Of a stretch of 64,000 bases of DNA, positions 27,796 to 35,491 are shown in pieces (position 1 is the first letter of the stretch; each line of letters begins with the position of its first letter). Under the pieces are notes generated by a model that was given only the letters and a program-made list of their open reading frames with translations, was not told the origin of the DNA and did no database searches. The stretch comes from AWTP1-13 sp963832445 (GTDB lineage Bacteria > Pseudomonadota > Alphaproteobacteria > Rhizobiales > Hyphomicrobiaceae). The stretch lies in contig CAWHUM010000026.1 of assembly GCA_963832445.1 (NCBI GenBank), positions 337,207 through 401,206 of the forward strand, given 5' to 3'. The translations under genes and the position numbers were made by a program.

Positions 27796-29088
27796 ATGGT
27801 CGTCTTGGAAATCGTGGTCGTTGTAGCGCTCTTCGTGCTGAACGGCTTGTTTGCGATGGCGGAGCTTGCCATCGTATCTTCGCGCCGCGCGCATTTGGAG
27901 CGATTGATTAAGGAGGGGAGACCGGGCGCGCAGATTGCCCTTGAGCTCGCCGACGATCCAGCGCGCATGCTGGCCGCTGTTCAAATTGGCTTTACCACCA
28001 CTGCCACGCTTGCGGGAATATTCAGCGGCGCCACGCTCGCGGAAAGGTTGGGGGAGGCATTGCTGGTCGTGCCTGTCTTGGCAGACTACAGCAAGCCGCT
28101 TTCAATTGTCATCGTGACGGTGGGCGTGACCTACGCTGCGCTCATCATCGGCGAGCTGGCCCCCAAACATATCGCCTTGAACGATCCGGAAGCGATCGCT
28201 ATTCGCGTGGCCCGGATGCTGGCGTTTGTCGCCAAGGCAGCGGCGCCAGTCATCTGGCTGCTGAATGGGTCGACCGCGCTACTTCTTCGCCTGTTGCGCG
28301 TGCGTCCGCGCTTGCAGCGCGCGTTGACCGAAGAAGACATTCACTATCTCGTGGCGGAAGGGGCCAGATTGGGGGTGATCCATACCGTCGAACGCGACAT
28401 GATCGAGGGTGTTCTCGACCTCGCCGACAGCCCAGTGCGGACCATCATGACCCCGCGGCCGCGCGTACAATGGGTGGACCTCAACAATCCCGAGGAGCAA
28501 ATCCTTGGCCAAGTCCGTTCTTGCCCACATGCCCAGCTTCTGGTTTGCCGTGGGTCGATCGATGATGTAGTTGGCATGGTGCGCAAGCAGGACCTGATCG
28601 ATCAGGTGCTGGATGGACGATCTGCGGACGTGGAGCAGGCCACGCGCGCGCCCCTTACCGTCCACGAATCGACCACTGTTCTGCGCACGCTTGATCTGTT
28701 CCGAAAGACACCGGTCCACACCGCCATCGTGGTCGATGAATTCGGGGCCATCCAGGGCATCGTCACCCGGACCGACTTGCTGGAAACAGTTGCTGGCGAC
28801 TTGCCCAAGATCGATGTCCCGCAACGGCCTAAGGTCACGCGGCGGGAGGATGGCTCATACCTCATCGATGCGTCTGTCTCCTTCAATGACGTAATGCAAC
28901 TTATCGAGGTGAAGGAGGGGGCTCCCTCCGGTGACTACGTCACGCTGGCCGGGTTCATCCTGGCGCAGCTGCAGGTTCTTCCAAAACCCGGAGATCATTT
29001 TGTGTGGGCAGGATGGCGCTTCGAGGTGGTCGATATGGACGGCCGTCGCATCGACATGATACTCGCGCAGCCTCAGCCCGAGGCGTAG
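27796..29088 (+). CDS. CNNM/CorC family hemolysin-like transporter (DUF21-CBS-CorC_HlyC)
   Basis: Membrane protein of 430 residues with three modules: an N-terminal DUF21 transmembrane domain (VVLEIVVVVALFVLNGLFAMAE, LADYSKPLSIVIVTVGVTY and the family motif IGELAPKHIAL), a CBS pair in the middle (RTIMTPRPRVQWVDL, then TAIVVDEFGAIQGIVTRTDL) and a C-terminal CorC_HlyC domain (YLIDASVSFNDVMQLI). Relatives move Mg2+ or Na+. ATG 27796 is preferred over the in-frame start 54 bases upstream because it begins directly at the membrane domain. Its divergence from corA suggests a joint role in magnesium or cobalt handling. Confidence 0.88.
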   Translation: MVVLEIVVVVALFVLNGLFAMAELAIVSSRRAHLERLIKEGRPGAQIALELADDPARMLAAVQIGFTTTATLAGIFSGATLAERLGEALLVVPVLADYSKPLSIVIVTVGVTYAALIIGELAPKHIALNDPEAIAIRVARMLAFVAKAAAPVIWLLNGSTALLLRLLRVRPRLQRALTEEDIHYLVAEGARLGVIHTVERDMIEGVLDLADSPVRTIMTPRPRVQWVDLNNPEEQILGQVRSCPHAQLLVCRGSIDDVVGMVRKQDLIDQVLDGRSADVEQATRAPLTVHESTTVLRTLDLFRKTPVHTAIVVDEFGAIQGIVTRTDLLETVAGDLPKIDVPQRPKVTRREDGSYLIDASVSFNDVMQLIEVKEGAPSGDYVTLAGFILAQLQVLPKPGDHFVWAGWRFEVVDMDGRRIDMILAQPQPEA

Positions 29089-29287
29089 CTCAGCAGGGCG
29101 TCGATCAATATTCCCGCTTTGAGGAACCCAGCGCCAACCGAAGATGCGGAATGAGGGGTCCGCGACCGCAGAAGCGTGCGGACCTTGGGGTGGCGCTACC
29201 CTCGCTCCCCAACAATCTATCAACTTCCATCGCCGACGCTGCGCTTACGTAGTACTCTGTGCAAACTTTCGCCGACCAGAGGGGCCA

Positions 29288-29602
29288 ATGGAAACGAAAG
29301 CGCCAGACGACAAGCCCACCACGCGCGACGTGTGGATGCGCGGCCTGTTCATGCTCCTATTCATGATCGGCTTCGCGATCGGCCAGTGGCTGTTGAACCT
29401 CCTTACCGTCGTGCAATTCGTGTGGCTCCTAGTCGCCCGTGAACCCAATCAGTTCCTTGCCGGCTTTGGCAACTCGCTTTCCATCTGGCTTGCCGAAGTC
29501 GGCCGCTTCCTCACCTGCGCGACGGACGACAAGCCGTTTCCGTGGCGACCCCCTCCCGAAGCCAGCGCACCACCGCCTCGAGTGACCTCATCCGGCAGCT
29601 GA
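29288..29602 (+). CDS. DUF4389 membrane protein
   Basis: Protein of 104 residues with two predicted membrane helices around GLFMLLFMIGFAIGQWLL and VVQFVWLLVAREPNQFLA, followed by SLSIWLAEVGRFLTCATDDKPFPW, an arrangement seen in DUF4389 proteins. A GAGGGG sequence precedes ATG 29288; the longer in-frame upstream extension has no membrane or family features. The function is unknown. It opens a series of small same-strand genes that runs to 32135. Confidence 0.65.
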   Translation: METKAPDDKPTTRDVWMRGLFMLLFMIGFAIGQWLLNLLTVVQFVWLLVAREPNQFLAGFGNSLSIWLAEVGRFLTCATDDKPFPWRPPPEASAPPPRVTSSGS

Positions 29603-29648
29603 CGACCTTACATAGCCGATCGTATCGCCGCAGTGCAGGAGCCACGCT

Positions 29649-29852
29649 ATGAAGCAGCCAGGTCTCGACAAGCGCCACCGCGACAAGGGCGGCGAAATCA
29701 GCCGTAAGAAGAGCAACACGCTCGTGCGCACGCTTCGCAAGGAGTACGGCGAGGACTTCGCCAAGGGCTATCGCGCAGATGCGACGCTCGGAACCGTGCT
29801 CAAGAAGGAGAAGGCCAACTCCCTCCACGACCTGTTGAAGCGCAAGCGCTGA
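29649..29852 (+). CDS. small basic conserved hypothetical protein
   Basis: Protein of 67 residues, very rich in lysine and arginine, with the pattern PGLDKRHRDKGGEISRKKS followed by TLVRTLRKEYGEDFAKGY. Similar short proteins occur widely in Hyphomicrobiales without an assigned role; the composition suggests nucleic-acid binding. The start is well supported by AGGAG eight bases before ATG 29649. It lies 46 bases after the DUF4389 gene. Confidence 0.65.
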   Translation: MKQPGLDKRHRDKGGEISRKKSNTLVRTLRKEYGEDFAKGYRADATLGTVLKKEKANSLHDLLKRKR

Positions 29853-29985
29853 GCACGGACGAGCTTTGTCTCTGCCCATTCATCGCAATCCCCGATAGCA
29901 ATGGGAAAGCGCGCTGCCCCGCGGGCCCCCATCAGCGCCGTTGTATTTCACCGCACACGAAGGGCGGCCCTCGTCTCAGCCCTAT

Positions 29986-30035
29986 TTATTTCGCACTTAT
30001 GAGATCGCTGGCCCGTCCCTCTCGATTTTTTATGC
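29986..30035 (+). promoter_or_regulatory. two-part motif, copy 1 (TTATTTCNNNCTTATG - 22 bp - GATTTTTTATGC)
   Basis: TTATTTCGCACTTATG at 29986-30001 and GATTTTTTATGC at 30024-30035 are separated by 22 bases, with the two TTATG cores exactly 33 bases apart. The same arrangement recurs at 35401-35450 and, on the minus strand, at 32575-32624. Here it ends 50 bases before the start of the small gene at 30086, in the same orientation. It may be a promoter or activator site shared by these genes. Confidence 0.5.
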
Positions 30036-30085
30036 CCAAATCGTGATGTTCCGCGTCGGACGCCGACGCACGAGAGGAGTTGAAG

Positions 30086-30292
30086 ATGTTCCCCTTCGTA
30101 GCATCGCAAGCGATCGCTCTGAGCCAGGTGAAGAAGAAAAGCAACGCACCGGCTGACAACCGTGTGCCCCAACGCACCCGCAAGGGCCTCTTCTCAAGCG
30201 TGGTCGATGCGCTGGTCCAATCTCGCGAGCGGCGAGCAGAAATCGAGATTGAACACTACCGTCGCCTAAGGGAAGCGACCCCCAAGAAATGA
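30086..30292 (+). CDS. small hypothetical protein, first gene of the DUF6745 operon
   Basis: Protein of 68 residues, MFPFVASQAIALSQVKKKS followed by a basic middle and a charged helix (VDALVQSRERRAEIEIEHY). I do not recognise a named family. The start has a strong AGGAG site six bases upstream. Its stop overlaps the start of the next gene (ATGA at 30289), so the two are translationally coupled. The recurring two-part motif lies 50 bases upstream. Confidence 0.65.
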   Translation: MFPFVASQAIALSQVKKKSNAPADNRVPQRTRKGLFSSVVDALVQSRERRAEIEIEHYRRLREATPKK

Positions 30293-30588
30293 GCGCAACA
30301 GCGACGATGCCGATCCCGCTGTGTCTTGATCCGGCGCGCGGGGAGCATTCGCCCCTGCCGCACTTTCTGGTCGGCAGAGACCGCCGCGGGCAGTGGGTGG
30401 TCCGCGACCAAAATGCGCGCTGCGGGGGCTTGTTCAGCAGTCGCGCCGAGGCCTTGCGCTTCGCGTTCCGCGAGAGGGGCGAGGGTCCTGGCGCAGTCGT
30501 GCTCGTGCCCGACGTCCTCGAAGTCTTTGCCAGCGCCGATCAATCACGTGGGCCCTTGGCAGCGGCCCGCATGAGGTGGGCGCTGTAG
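30289..30588 (+). CDS. small hypothetical protein
   Basis: Protein of 99 residues with a compact beta-rich centre, HFLVGRDRRGQWVVRDQNAR, then CGGLFSSRAEALRFAFRE. That arrangement (a short domain that displays or modifies a residue, then an R-A-E-A-L helix) is common in small uncharacterised proteins of this kind. It overlaps the previous gene by four bases and ends 28 bases before the next, so it belongs to the operon ending in DUF6745. The function is unknown. Confidence 0.65.
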   Translation: MSATATMPIPLCLDPARGEHSPLPHFLVGRDRRGQWVVRDQNARCGGLFSSRAEALRFAFRERGEGPGAVVLVPDVLEVFASADQSRGPLAAARMRWAL

Positions 30589-30616
30589 ATCGGCGATTTC
30601 CGTTGGAGTTTGATCC

Positions 30617-30979
30617 ATGACCCGTCTGTGTGCACAAGGCGACATTCTGATCGAGCGTGTCATCGATGCGCCGGTCTCAGGTCGGGTACTTCAGGCCGTC
30701 GATGGCGGATCGGCAATCGTGGCTGAAGGCGAGGCGACCGGACACCATCACCGGCTCCTGGGCTCGGTCACTGTGTATCGCGACGACGCCCTCGCACGGG
30801 ATATTCCGTCTGGTCTCTACGTAGCGCATGTGCAGGTGAGCGGGGCAGCCGCGCGCCTCGTGCACGAAGAGCACGCACCGATCCTGCTTGAGAGAGGGAC
30901 CTACCGCGTGCGCCGGCAACGCCAGCTGGAGCCCACCGACATTGGCTTCCATGAGCGCTTCAGCGCCCTCGAGGACTAG
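30617..30979 (+). CDS. small histidine-rich beta protein, usual partner of DUF6745
   Basis: Protein of 120 residues, predicted to be a small beta barrel. Its fixed features are TGHHHRL (about residues 42-48), LVHEEHAPI (about 88-96) and YRVRRQRQLEP near the end; the clustered histidines could bind a metal. As far as I recall, proteins of this pattern occur next to DUF6745 genes in other bacteria, and here the DUF6745 gene starts four bases downstream. No function has been assigned to either, to my knowledge. Confidence 0.7.
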   Translation: MTRLCAQGDILIERVIDAPVSGRVLQAVDGGSAIVAEGEATGHHHRLLGSVTVYRDDALARDIPSGLYVAHVQVSGAAARLVHEEHAPILLERGTYRVRRQRQLEPTDIGFHERFSALED

Positions 30980-30983
30980 CCTA

Positions 30984-32135
30984 ATGCGCGCCATAGCTGC
31001 GTTCGATAACCTGAAGGACTACCTCAATCGGTGGGCCGCAGCACGCATGTCTTGCGAGCAAGCCGATCGACCAGTCGCAGAAGAGGGTATCCGCGCTGCG
31101 TACGTGGCCGCTGGTCTTGGGCCGCCAGCCCGGATCATATGGTGCGGCGGACCCGTCGATATCGCCAAACGATTGGCTGCCGCATCGCTGGATGACGAAC
31201 CGATTGGGGTGAACGTCAAGGCGGAAATCTTCGATCGCATGCGGGATAGGGTCGGCACGCTGGCCGAGATCTTTTGGAAGGAGGTCTTGATCGCGGCCCT
31301 CGAATCTGACCCTGAAGACACGATCAGGGTTGCAGTCGGCGAGCACGACAAGTGCAAGGATGTGAGCAGAGCCGTCCATCGCGCCGTGCTGAGAACCGCT
31401 GATGCACATCTGCTCCGGCTCTCGCTGCGCGCCAGGCATGCAGCCTTGAGATTGCGCGGCCTGCCGCGCCTGCTGCCCAGATCGAGCTTCGAGGAGATCG
31501 CTGTCGGTCCGGACCAGCTCGCTTCGCTCGGTGTCTATGAGTATCTCCACGATATCCTGTCCTGGCGCAAGCTCACGCAGCCCATGCAAGGCATCTGGAA
31601 GGTTGCCAAGAGCGCCGGCTGGATCGTTCCGCATGCGCGGGTCTGCTGGGTCTGCGAGCGTCCAAACCATCTGCGAACGGACACCAGACCCAGACTGCAC
31701 TGCCCGGACGGCCCTGCTCTGCAATACCCCGATGGCTGGTCCTTCTATGCGTGGAAGGGTGTCGAGGTGCCCGCATGGATGATCGAGCATCCCGAAAAGA
31801 TCACCCCGGACACAATCGCCGGCACGATGGAGCCGGTCCTGCGCAACTGCATGATCGAGATCATGACGCCTGAGCGCTTCGTCAGGAGCGGCGGGGCCGC
31901 GCGTGTTTCGGAGGACGACACGGGCATCCTGTGGCGCAAGCGTTGGAGCTACCGCGGCGTGACCATTGGCTCGTGGACGGCCGTTGAGGTCGTGAACGGC
32001 ACTGCTGAAGCCGACGGCTCGCGCAGACGTTACTTCCTGCGGGTTCCGTCGCGCATCAACACAGCCCGCGAAGCCGTCGCCTGGACTTACGGACTGACCC
32101 CGGAGCGGTATGCCGAGCTGGCACTTAGGACGTGA
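30984..32135 (+). CDS. DUF6745 protein
   Basis: Protein of 383 residues. The N-terminal half is helical and includes a polar region around WCGGPVDIAKRLA. The conserved C-terminal core is easy to recognise: WVCERPNHLRTDTRPRLHCP, then GPALQYPDGWSFYAWKGVEVP and WMIEHPEKITP. This is the DUF6745 signature, a family of unknown function with conserved W, H, D and Y residues that could form an active site. ATG 30984 lies four bases after the previous stop. The gene closes a four-gene run (30086-32135) and is the best-conserved part of it. Confidence 0.75.
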   Translation: MRAIAAFDNLKDYLNRWAAARMSCEQADRPVAEEGIRAAYVAAGLGPPARIIWCGGPVDIAKRLAAASLDDEPIGVNVKAEIFDRMRDRVGTLAEIFWKEVLIAALESDPEDTIRVAVGEHDKCKDVSRAVHRAVLRTADAHLLRLSLRARHAALRLRGLPRLLPRSSFEEIAVGPDQLASLGVYEYLHDILSWRKLTQPMQGIWKVAKSAGWIVPHARVCWVCERPNHLRTDTRPRLHCPDGPALQYPDGWSFYAWKGVEVPAWMIEHPEKITPDTIAGTMEPVLRNCMIEIMTPERFVRSGGAARVSEDDTGILWRKRWSYRGVTIGSWTAVEVVNGTAEADGSRRRYFLRVPSRINTAREAVAWTYGLTPERYAELALRT

Positions 32136-32162
32136 CGGCCGCGTGCTCGCAGCCCTCTGAAC

Positions 32163-32246
32163 CTACTCGTCAAAGGCTGCAGCGAGCACAATGACGAAGG
32201 TCACGTACGCGGACACCCCAAACGCAAAGGCAACGATCTCCCACAT
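32163..32246 (-). CDS. possible 27-aa membrane microprotein
   Basis: Open frame starting MWEIVAFAFGVSAYVTFVIV and ending AAAFDE. It is almost entirely a single hydrophobic helix with an acidic end, similar in build to known regulatory microproteins, though no homologue can be named. The ribosome-binding site is weak. It lies 75 bases downstream of the 61-residue membrane ORF on the same strand. Confidence 0.3.
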   Translation of the reverse strand: MWEIVAFAFGVSAYVTFVIVLAAAFDE

Positions 32247-32320
32247 AGGGCGCTCACAAGATGCCGTCTGTGAAGCCTGCCGCGCCATAGGCTTCTGTCG
32301 CTGAGACTCACGGTTGGTTG

Positions 32321-32506
32321 TTACCGGACCAGTGCAGAGCGCCCACCTTCAGGCTCTTCCGCTGTCAAATGGTCCTCGATGCATGTCACGAGCGAAGCAA
32401 GGGCAGCGCCCAAGGTGGCGCCCATCAGCAGGGGCAGCACGACCCGAAGTGTAGATAGTGGCTCCGACGGGTACGGCCAGGGCCAGAGCAGTTCGAGGTC
32501 TAACAT
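32321..32506 (-). CDS. possible small single-pass membrane protein
   Basis: Open frame of 61 residues with one membrane segment (VVLPLLMGATLGAALASLV) and an acidic-then-basic C terminus. ATG 32506 has only a weak GAAGAG seven bases upstream. The main support is the recurring two-part motif, which reads in the same direction and ends about 68 bases upstream, as it does before other genes in this region. Confidence 0.35.
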   Translation of the reverse strand: MLDLELLWPWPYPSEPLSTLRVVLPLLMGATLGAALASLVTCIEDHLTAEEPEGGRSALVR

Positions 32507-32574
32507 TCGGTGGTCTCTTCAATGGTCTGGAGCGTGCTCGCCATCTGCGAGGGCACAAAGCTTGCGCCATGTGG

Positions 32575-32624
32575 CCATAAGAAAGCAATGCGGAGCCGCG
32601 GGGCGCCGCATAAGCAAGAAATAA
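32575..32624 (-). promoter_or_regulatory. two-part motif, copy 3 (minus strand)
   Basis: On the minus strand TTATTTCTTGCTTATG (32624 to 32609) is followed after 22 bases by GCTTTCTTATGG (32586 to 32575). The first half matches the other two copies at 14 and 15 of 16 positions, and the 33-base spacing of the TTATG cores is identical. The second half is less conserved. It reads towards the small membrane ORF at 32506. Confidence 0.45.
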
Positions 32625-32684
32625 AAAAAACGCGCTGCCGTATGTATGTCGCCGAAGTACCAGTCGGAGACTATTTGCGATACT

Positions 32685-32712
32685 CTTGCGCCGCCCGCCG
32701 CGTTGCTATAGT
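32685..32712 (+). promoter_or_regulatory. candidate sigma-70-type promoter of secDF
   Basis: A CTTGCG box (32685-32690) and a TATAGT box (32707-32712) are 16 bases apart, about 80 bases before the secD start. This is the most promoter-like pair in the region; no experimental evidence is available. Confidence 0.3.
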
Positions 32713-32794
32713 GGGCCCGGATCGTCGCGGCGCAACCAATCCCCAACGCGACGTGCTTGGAGGTCACGTCATGAAGAGGGAGGGGCGACCCTAA

Positions 32795-34396
32795 ATGCTT
32801 TACGTCTCCCGCTGGAAGACGATTGGCGTCGTGCTCGCATGCGCTGCGGCCCTGCTCTTCTCGTTGCCGAACTTCTTCTCCAGGTCAACCGTGCAGCGTT
32901 GGCCGGCGTGGCTGCCGAAAATGCAGCTGCCTCTCGGCCTCGATTTGAGCGGTGGCGCGCACTTGCTGCTCGCGCTGGAGACGGCTGAAGTCCGCAAGGA
33001 TTGGCTCGAGAGCGTGCGCGACGATGCACGTCGACGGCTCCGCGAAGCCAAGATTGGGGTGGCGGGCCTGGGGATCGCCGACAACGCCGTGCAGCTGCGG
33101 CTTGCCAAGCCGGAAGACGGCGAAGCGGCACTGAAGGCCCTGCAAAGCCTGCTTCAGCGCTCGGACAATGTGCTGCTCGGCACCACGGCAACCGATTTGT
33201 CGGCGGCGCGAAGCGACGGCTTGATCACCATCACTCCGACCGAGGCGGGCATGCGGCATCGCCTCGCCAGCGCGGTCAGCGCCTCCATAGAAACTGTGCG
33301 GCGTCGGGTTGATCAGCTCGGCACAGCCGAGGCATCCGTCGTTCGTCAAGGGCGAGACCGGGTTCTTGTGCAGTTCCCTGGCATCCAGGATACGACGCAG
33401 CTCAAGGAGCTGATCGGCAAGACCGCCCGGCTCACATTTCACGAGGTTCTCTCTGGCGCATCGGGCCCAGAAGCAAGCAAGGCGCGCACGCCGCCCGGAT
33501 ACAAGGTTTATCCAGCTACCGACAAGCAGGATGGGCCGCAGGTCCTGCGTGAGACGCCCGTGGTGCGGGGTGACGAGCTGGTCGATGCACAACCCTCCTT
33601 CGACTCGCGAACCAACGAGCCTATCATCTCGTTTCGCTTCAACAATGCCGGAGCGCGCAAGTTCGGCAAGTTCACCCAGGACAACGTCGGCAAACCCTTC
33701 GCCATCGTGCTCGACGACAAGGTCATTTCCGCGCCGGTAATCCGCGAGCCGATCCTAGGCGGCTCGGGACAGATCAGCGGCAGCTTCACAGTCGAGAGCG
33801 CCAACCAACTCGCCATACAGCTTAGATCCGGTGCACTGCCCGCAAAGCTTACCGTCGTCGAGGAACGCACTGTCGGCCCATCGCTTGGCGCAGACTCGAT
33901 TGACGCCGGCAAATGGGCCATCATCATAGGCTTCTTGGGCGTCGGACTGTTCATGACAGCGGGCTATGGCCTGTTCGGTGTTTTCGCCATCATTGCCCTG
34001 GTGGTGAACCTCGCCTTCATCATCGCTGCGATGTCGCTGCTGCAGGCGACGCTGTCATTGCCGGGGATAGCCGGCATAGTGCTCACCATGGGCATGTCGG
34101 TTGACGCCAACGTGTTGATCAACGAGCGCATCCGCGACGAGCTGCGCGCAGGCAGGACACCCATTGCCGCTCTCGATATGGGATTCTCGCGCGCCTACGG
34201 CACCATCTTCGATACCAACATGACGGGCCTGCTGGCCGCAGTGATCCTTGTCTGGTTCGGCTCCGGTCCAGTGCGCGGGTTCGGGGTGACGCTGGCCATC
34301 GGCATTATCGCCTCGGCGTTCACGGCGACAACGGTTACGCGATATCTCGTCGCCGGTTGGCTGCGGTGGACCAATCCCAAAGCGATCCCCATCTGA
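32795..34396 (+). CDS. secD: protein translocase subunit SecD
   Basis: Inner-membrane Sec accessory subunit that uses the proton gradient to help pull exported proteins out, working with SecF. Length is 533 residues. An N-terminal membrane segment is followed by LPLGLDLSGGAHLLLALE (the P1 start), a large periplasmic region, and the C-terminal membrane bundle with DSIDAGKWAIIIGFLGV, the GIVLTMGMSVDANVLINERIRDE motif and SRAYGTIFDTNMTGL. Start ATG 32795 is preceded by GGAGGGG. secF starts 11 bases after its stop. The usual upstream yajC is absent. Confidence 0.95.
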   Translation: MLYVSRWKTIGVVLACAAALLFSLPNFFSRSTVQRWPAWLPKMQLPLGLDLSGGAHLLLALETAEVRKDWLESVRDDARRRLREAKIGVAGLGIADNAVQLRLAKPEDGEAALKALQSLLQRSDNVLLGTTATDLSAARSDGLITITPTEAGMRHRLASAVSASIETVRRRVDQLGTAEASVVRQGRDRVLVQFPGIQDTTQLKELIGKTARLTFHEVLSGASGPEASKARTPPGYKVYPATDKQDGPQVLRETPVVRGDELVDAQPSFDSRTNEPIISFRFNNAGARKFGKFTQDNVGKPFAIVLDDKVISAPVIREPILGGSGQISGSFTVESANQLAIQLRSGALPAKLTVVEERTVGPSLGADSIDAGKWAIIIGFLGVGLFMTAGYGLFGVFAIIALVVNLAFIIAAMSLLQATLSLPGIAGIVLTMGMSVDANVLINERIRDELRAGRTPIAALDMGFSRAYGTIFDTNMTGLLAAVILVWFGSGPVRGFGVTLAIGIIASAFTATTVTRYLVAGWLRWTNPKAIPI

Positions 34397-34407
34397 GGAC
34401 CCACTAG

Positions 34408-35370
34408 ATGCAATGGCGTTGGTTCAAGCCCATAGAGTTTATCCCGCACGGGACGAAATTCTCCTTCGTTTCGCACTATAGGCTGGCGCTCGCGGAAACG
34501 GCCATTCTCGCCGTGCTGACTGTCGTTCTGTTGTCGACCCTCGGCCTCAACTTCGGCGTCGACTTCCGCGGCGGTACCATGATCGAGATCAGGACGACGG
34601 AAGGGCCGGCTGACGTTGGCGCGATGCGCGCGAAGGTCGGCGCACTCAACCTGGGCGGCCTGCAAATTCAACAGTTTGGCGCCCCGAACGAGGTCTTGAT
34701 CCGCATTGAAGAGCAGCCCGGCGGAGACAAGGCGCAGCAAGAAGCGGTCGGGAAGGTGCAACGCGCCCTCGGCGACAAGATCGAGCTCCGGCGGGTCGAG
34801 GTGGTGGGCGCAACCGTCTCCGCCGAGCTCATAACATCGGCCATCACGGCGCTGACGCTCGCCACCCTCGGCATCTTTGCCTATCTCTGGTTCCGCTTCG
34901 AGTGGCAGTTCTCGGTCAGTGCCATCACCGCACTCCTGCACGATATGGCGATGGTGTTGTGTCTGTTCTCGGTCCTGCAGCTCGAGGTCGATCTCACCAT
35001 CGTCGCAGCGTTGCTGACGCTGATCGGCTATGCCGTAAACGACACGGTGGTGACGTTCGACCGCGTGCGCGAGAACCTGCGCAAGTACAAGCGCATGCCG
35101 CTCGACCAGTTGATCGATCTGTCAGTCAACGAGACATTGTCGCGAACTGCCATGACCGCCGGCGCAGTGCTCATCACTCTCGTTGCGCTGTTCGTTTTCG
35201 CCGGGCCTGTCATCCACGGGTTCACCCTGGCGATGCTGTTTGGTGGAGTTGTCAGCTCCTACACTTCGATGTTCGTGGCGGCACCGCTGCTTTATGTCAT
35301 CGGCGTCAAGAGGGAGTGGGGGGCTGACGTCGCCGCCCAGCGCAAGGGGTCTGTCCGGCGGCCGGCCTGA
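34408..35370 (+). CDS. secF: protein translocase subunit SecF
   Basis: Partner of SecD, 320 residues. The N-terminal membrane helix is followed by LNFGVDFRGGTMIEIRT, the conserved P1-like start, and the C-terminal bundle carries TLIGYAVNDTVVTFDRVREN and the motif SVNETLSRTAMTAGAVLITL. All hallmark positions are present, and the length is normal. It is translated with secD from one transcript, as the spacing of 11 bases implies. Confidence 0.95.
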   Translation: MQWRWFKPIEFIPHGTKFSFVSHYRLALAETAILAVLTVVLLSTLGLNFGVDFRGGTMIEIRTTEGPADVGAMRAKVGALNLGGLQIQQFGAPNEVLIRIEEQPGGDKAQQEAVGKVQRALGDKIELRRVEVVGATVSAELITSAITALTLATLGIFAYLWFRFEWQFSVSAITALLHDMAMVLCLFSVLQLEVDLTIVAALLTLIGYAVNDTVVTFDRVRENLRKYKRMPLDQLIDLSVNETLSRTAMTAGAVLITLVALFVFAGPVIHGFTLAMLFGGVVSSYTSMFVAAPLLYVIGVKREWGADVAAQRKGSVRRPA

Positions 35371-35400
35371 AGTCCGTAGCCCTCTATCCGCTGTCGCCGC

Positions 35401-35450
35401 TTATTTCCTGCTTATGTCAAAGCCCTGCACTTGCTCTGGATTCTTTATGC
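35401..35450 (+). promoter_or_regulatory. two-part motif, copy 2
   Basis: TTATTTCCTGCTTATG at 35401-35416 and GATTCTTTATGC at 35439-35450, again with 22 bases between them. The orientation points at the methyltransferase gene, whose start at 35492 lies 41 bases downstream. It matches copy 1 at 13 of 16 and 11 of 12 positions. Confidence 0.5.
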
Positions 35451-35491
35451 AGCAAAGAGGATTCTCTGGGGGTGACGAACGCAATCGCCAA

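Larger units (their letters stand above)
32136..32794. other. 660-bp gap between DUF6745 and secD
   Basis: The gap holds no large gene. I can support two tentative minus-strand small membrane genes (32321-32506 and 32163-32246), one copy of the recurring two-part motif (32575-32624, minus), and a plausible secD promoter (32685-32712), all entered separately. Confidence 0.5.

Noticed and set aside
32510..32794. 94-codon frame ending directly before secD
   Set aside because: No family features, a poor start and antisense overlap with the motif region; MKREGRP just before secD could be read as a leader but has no support.
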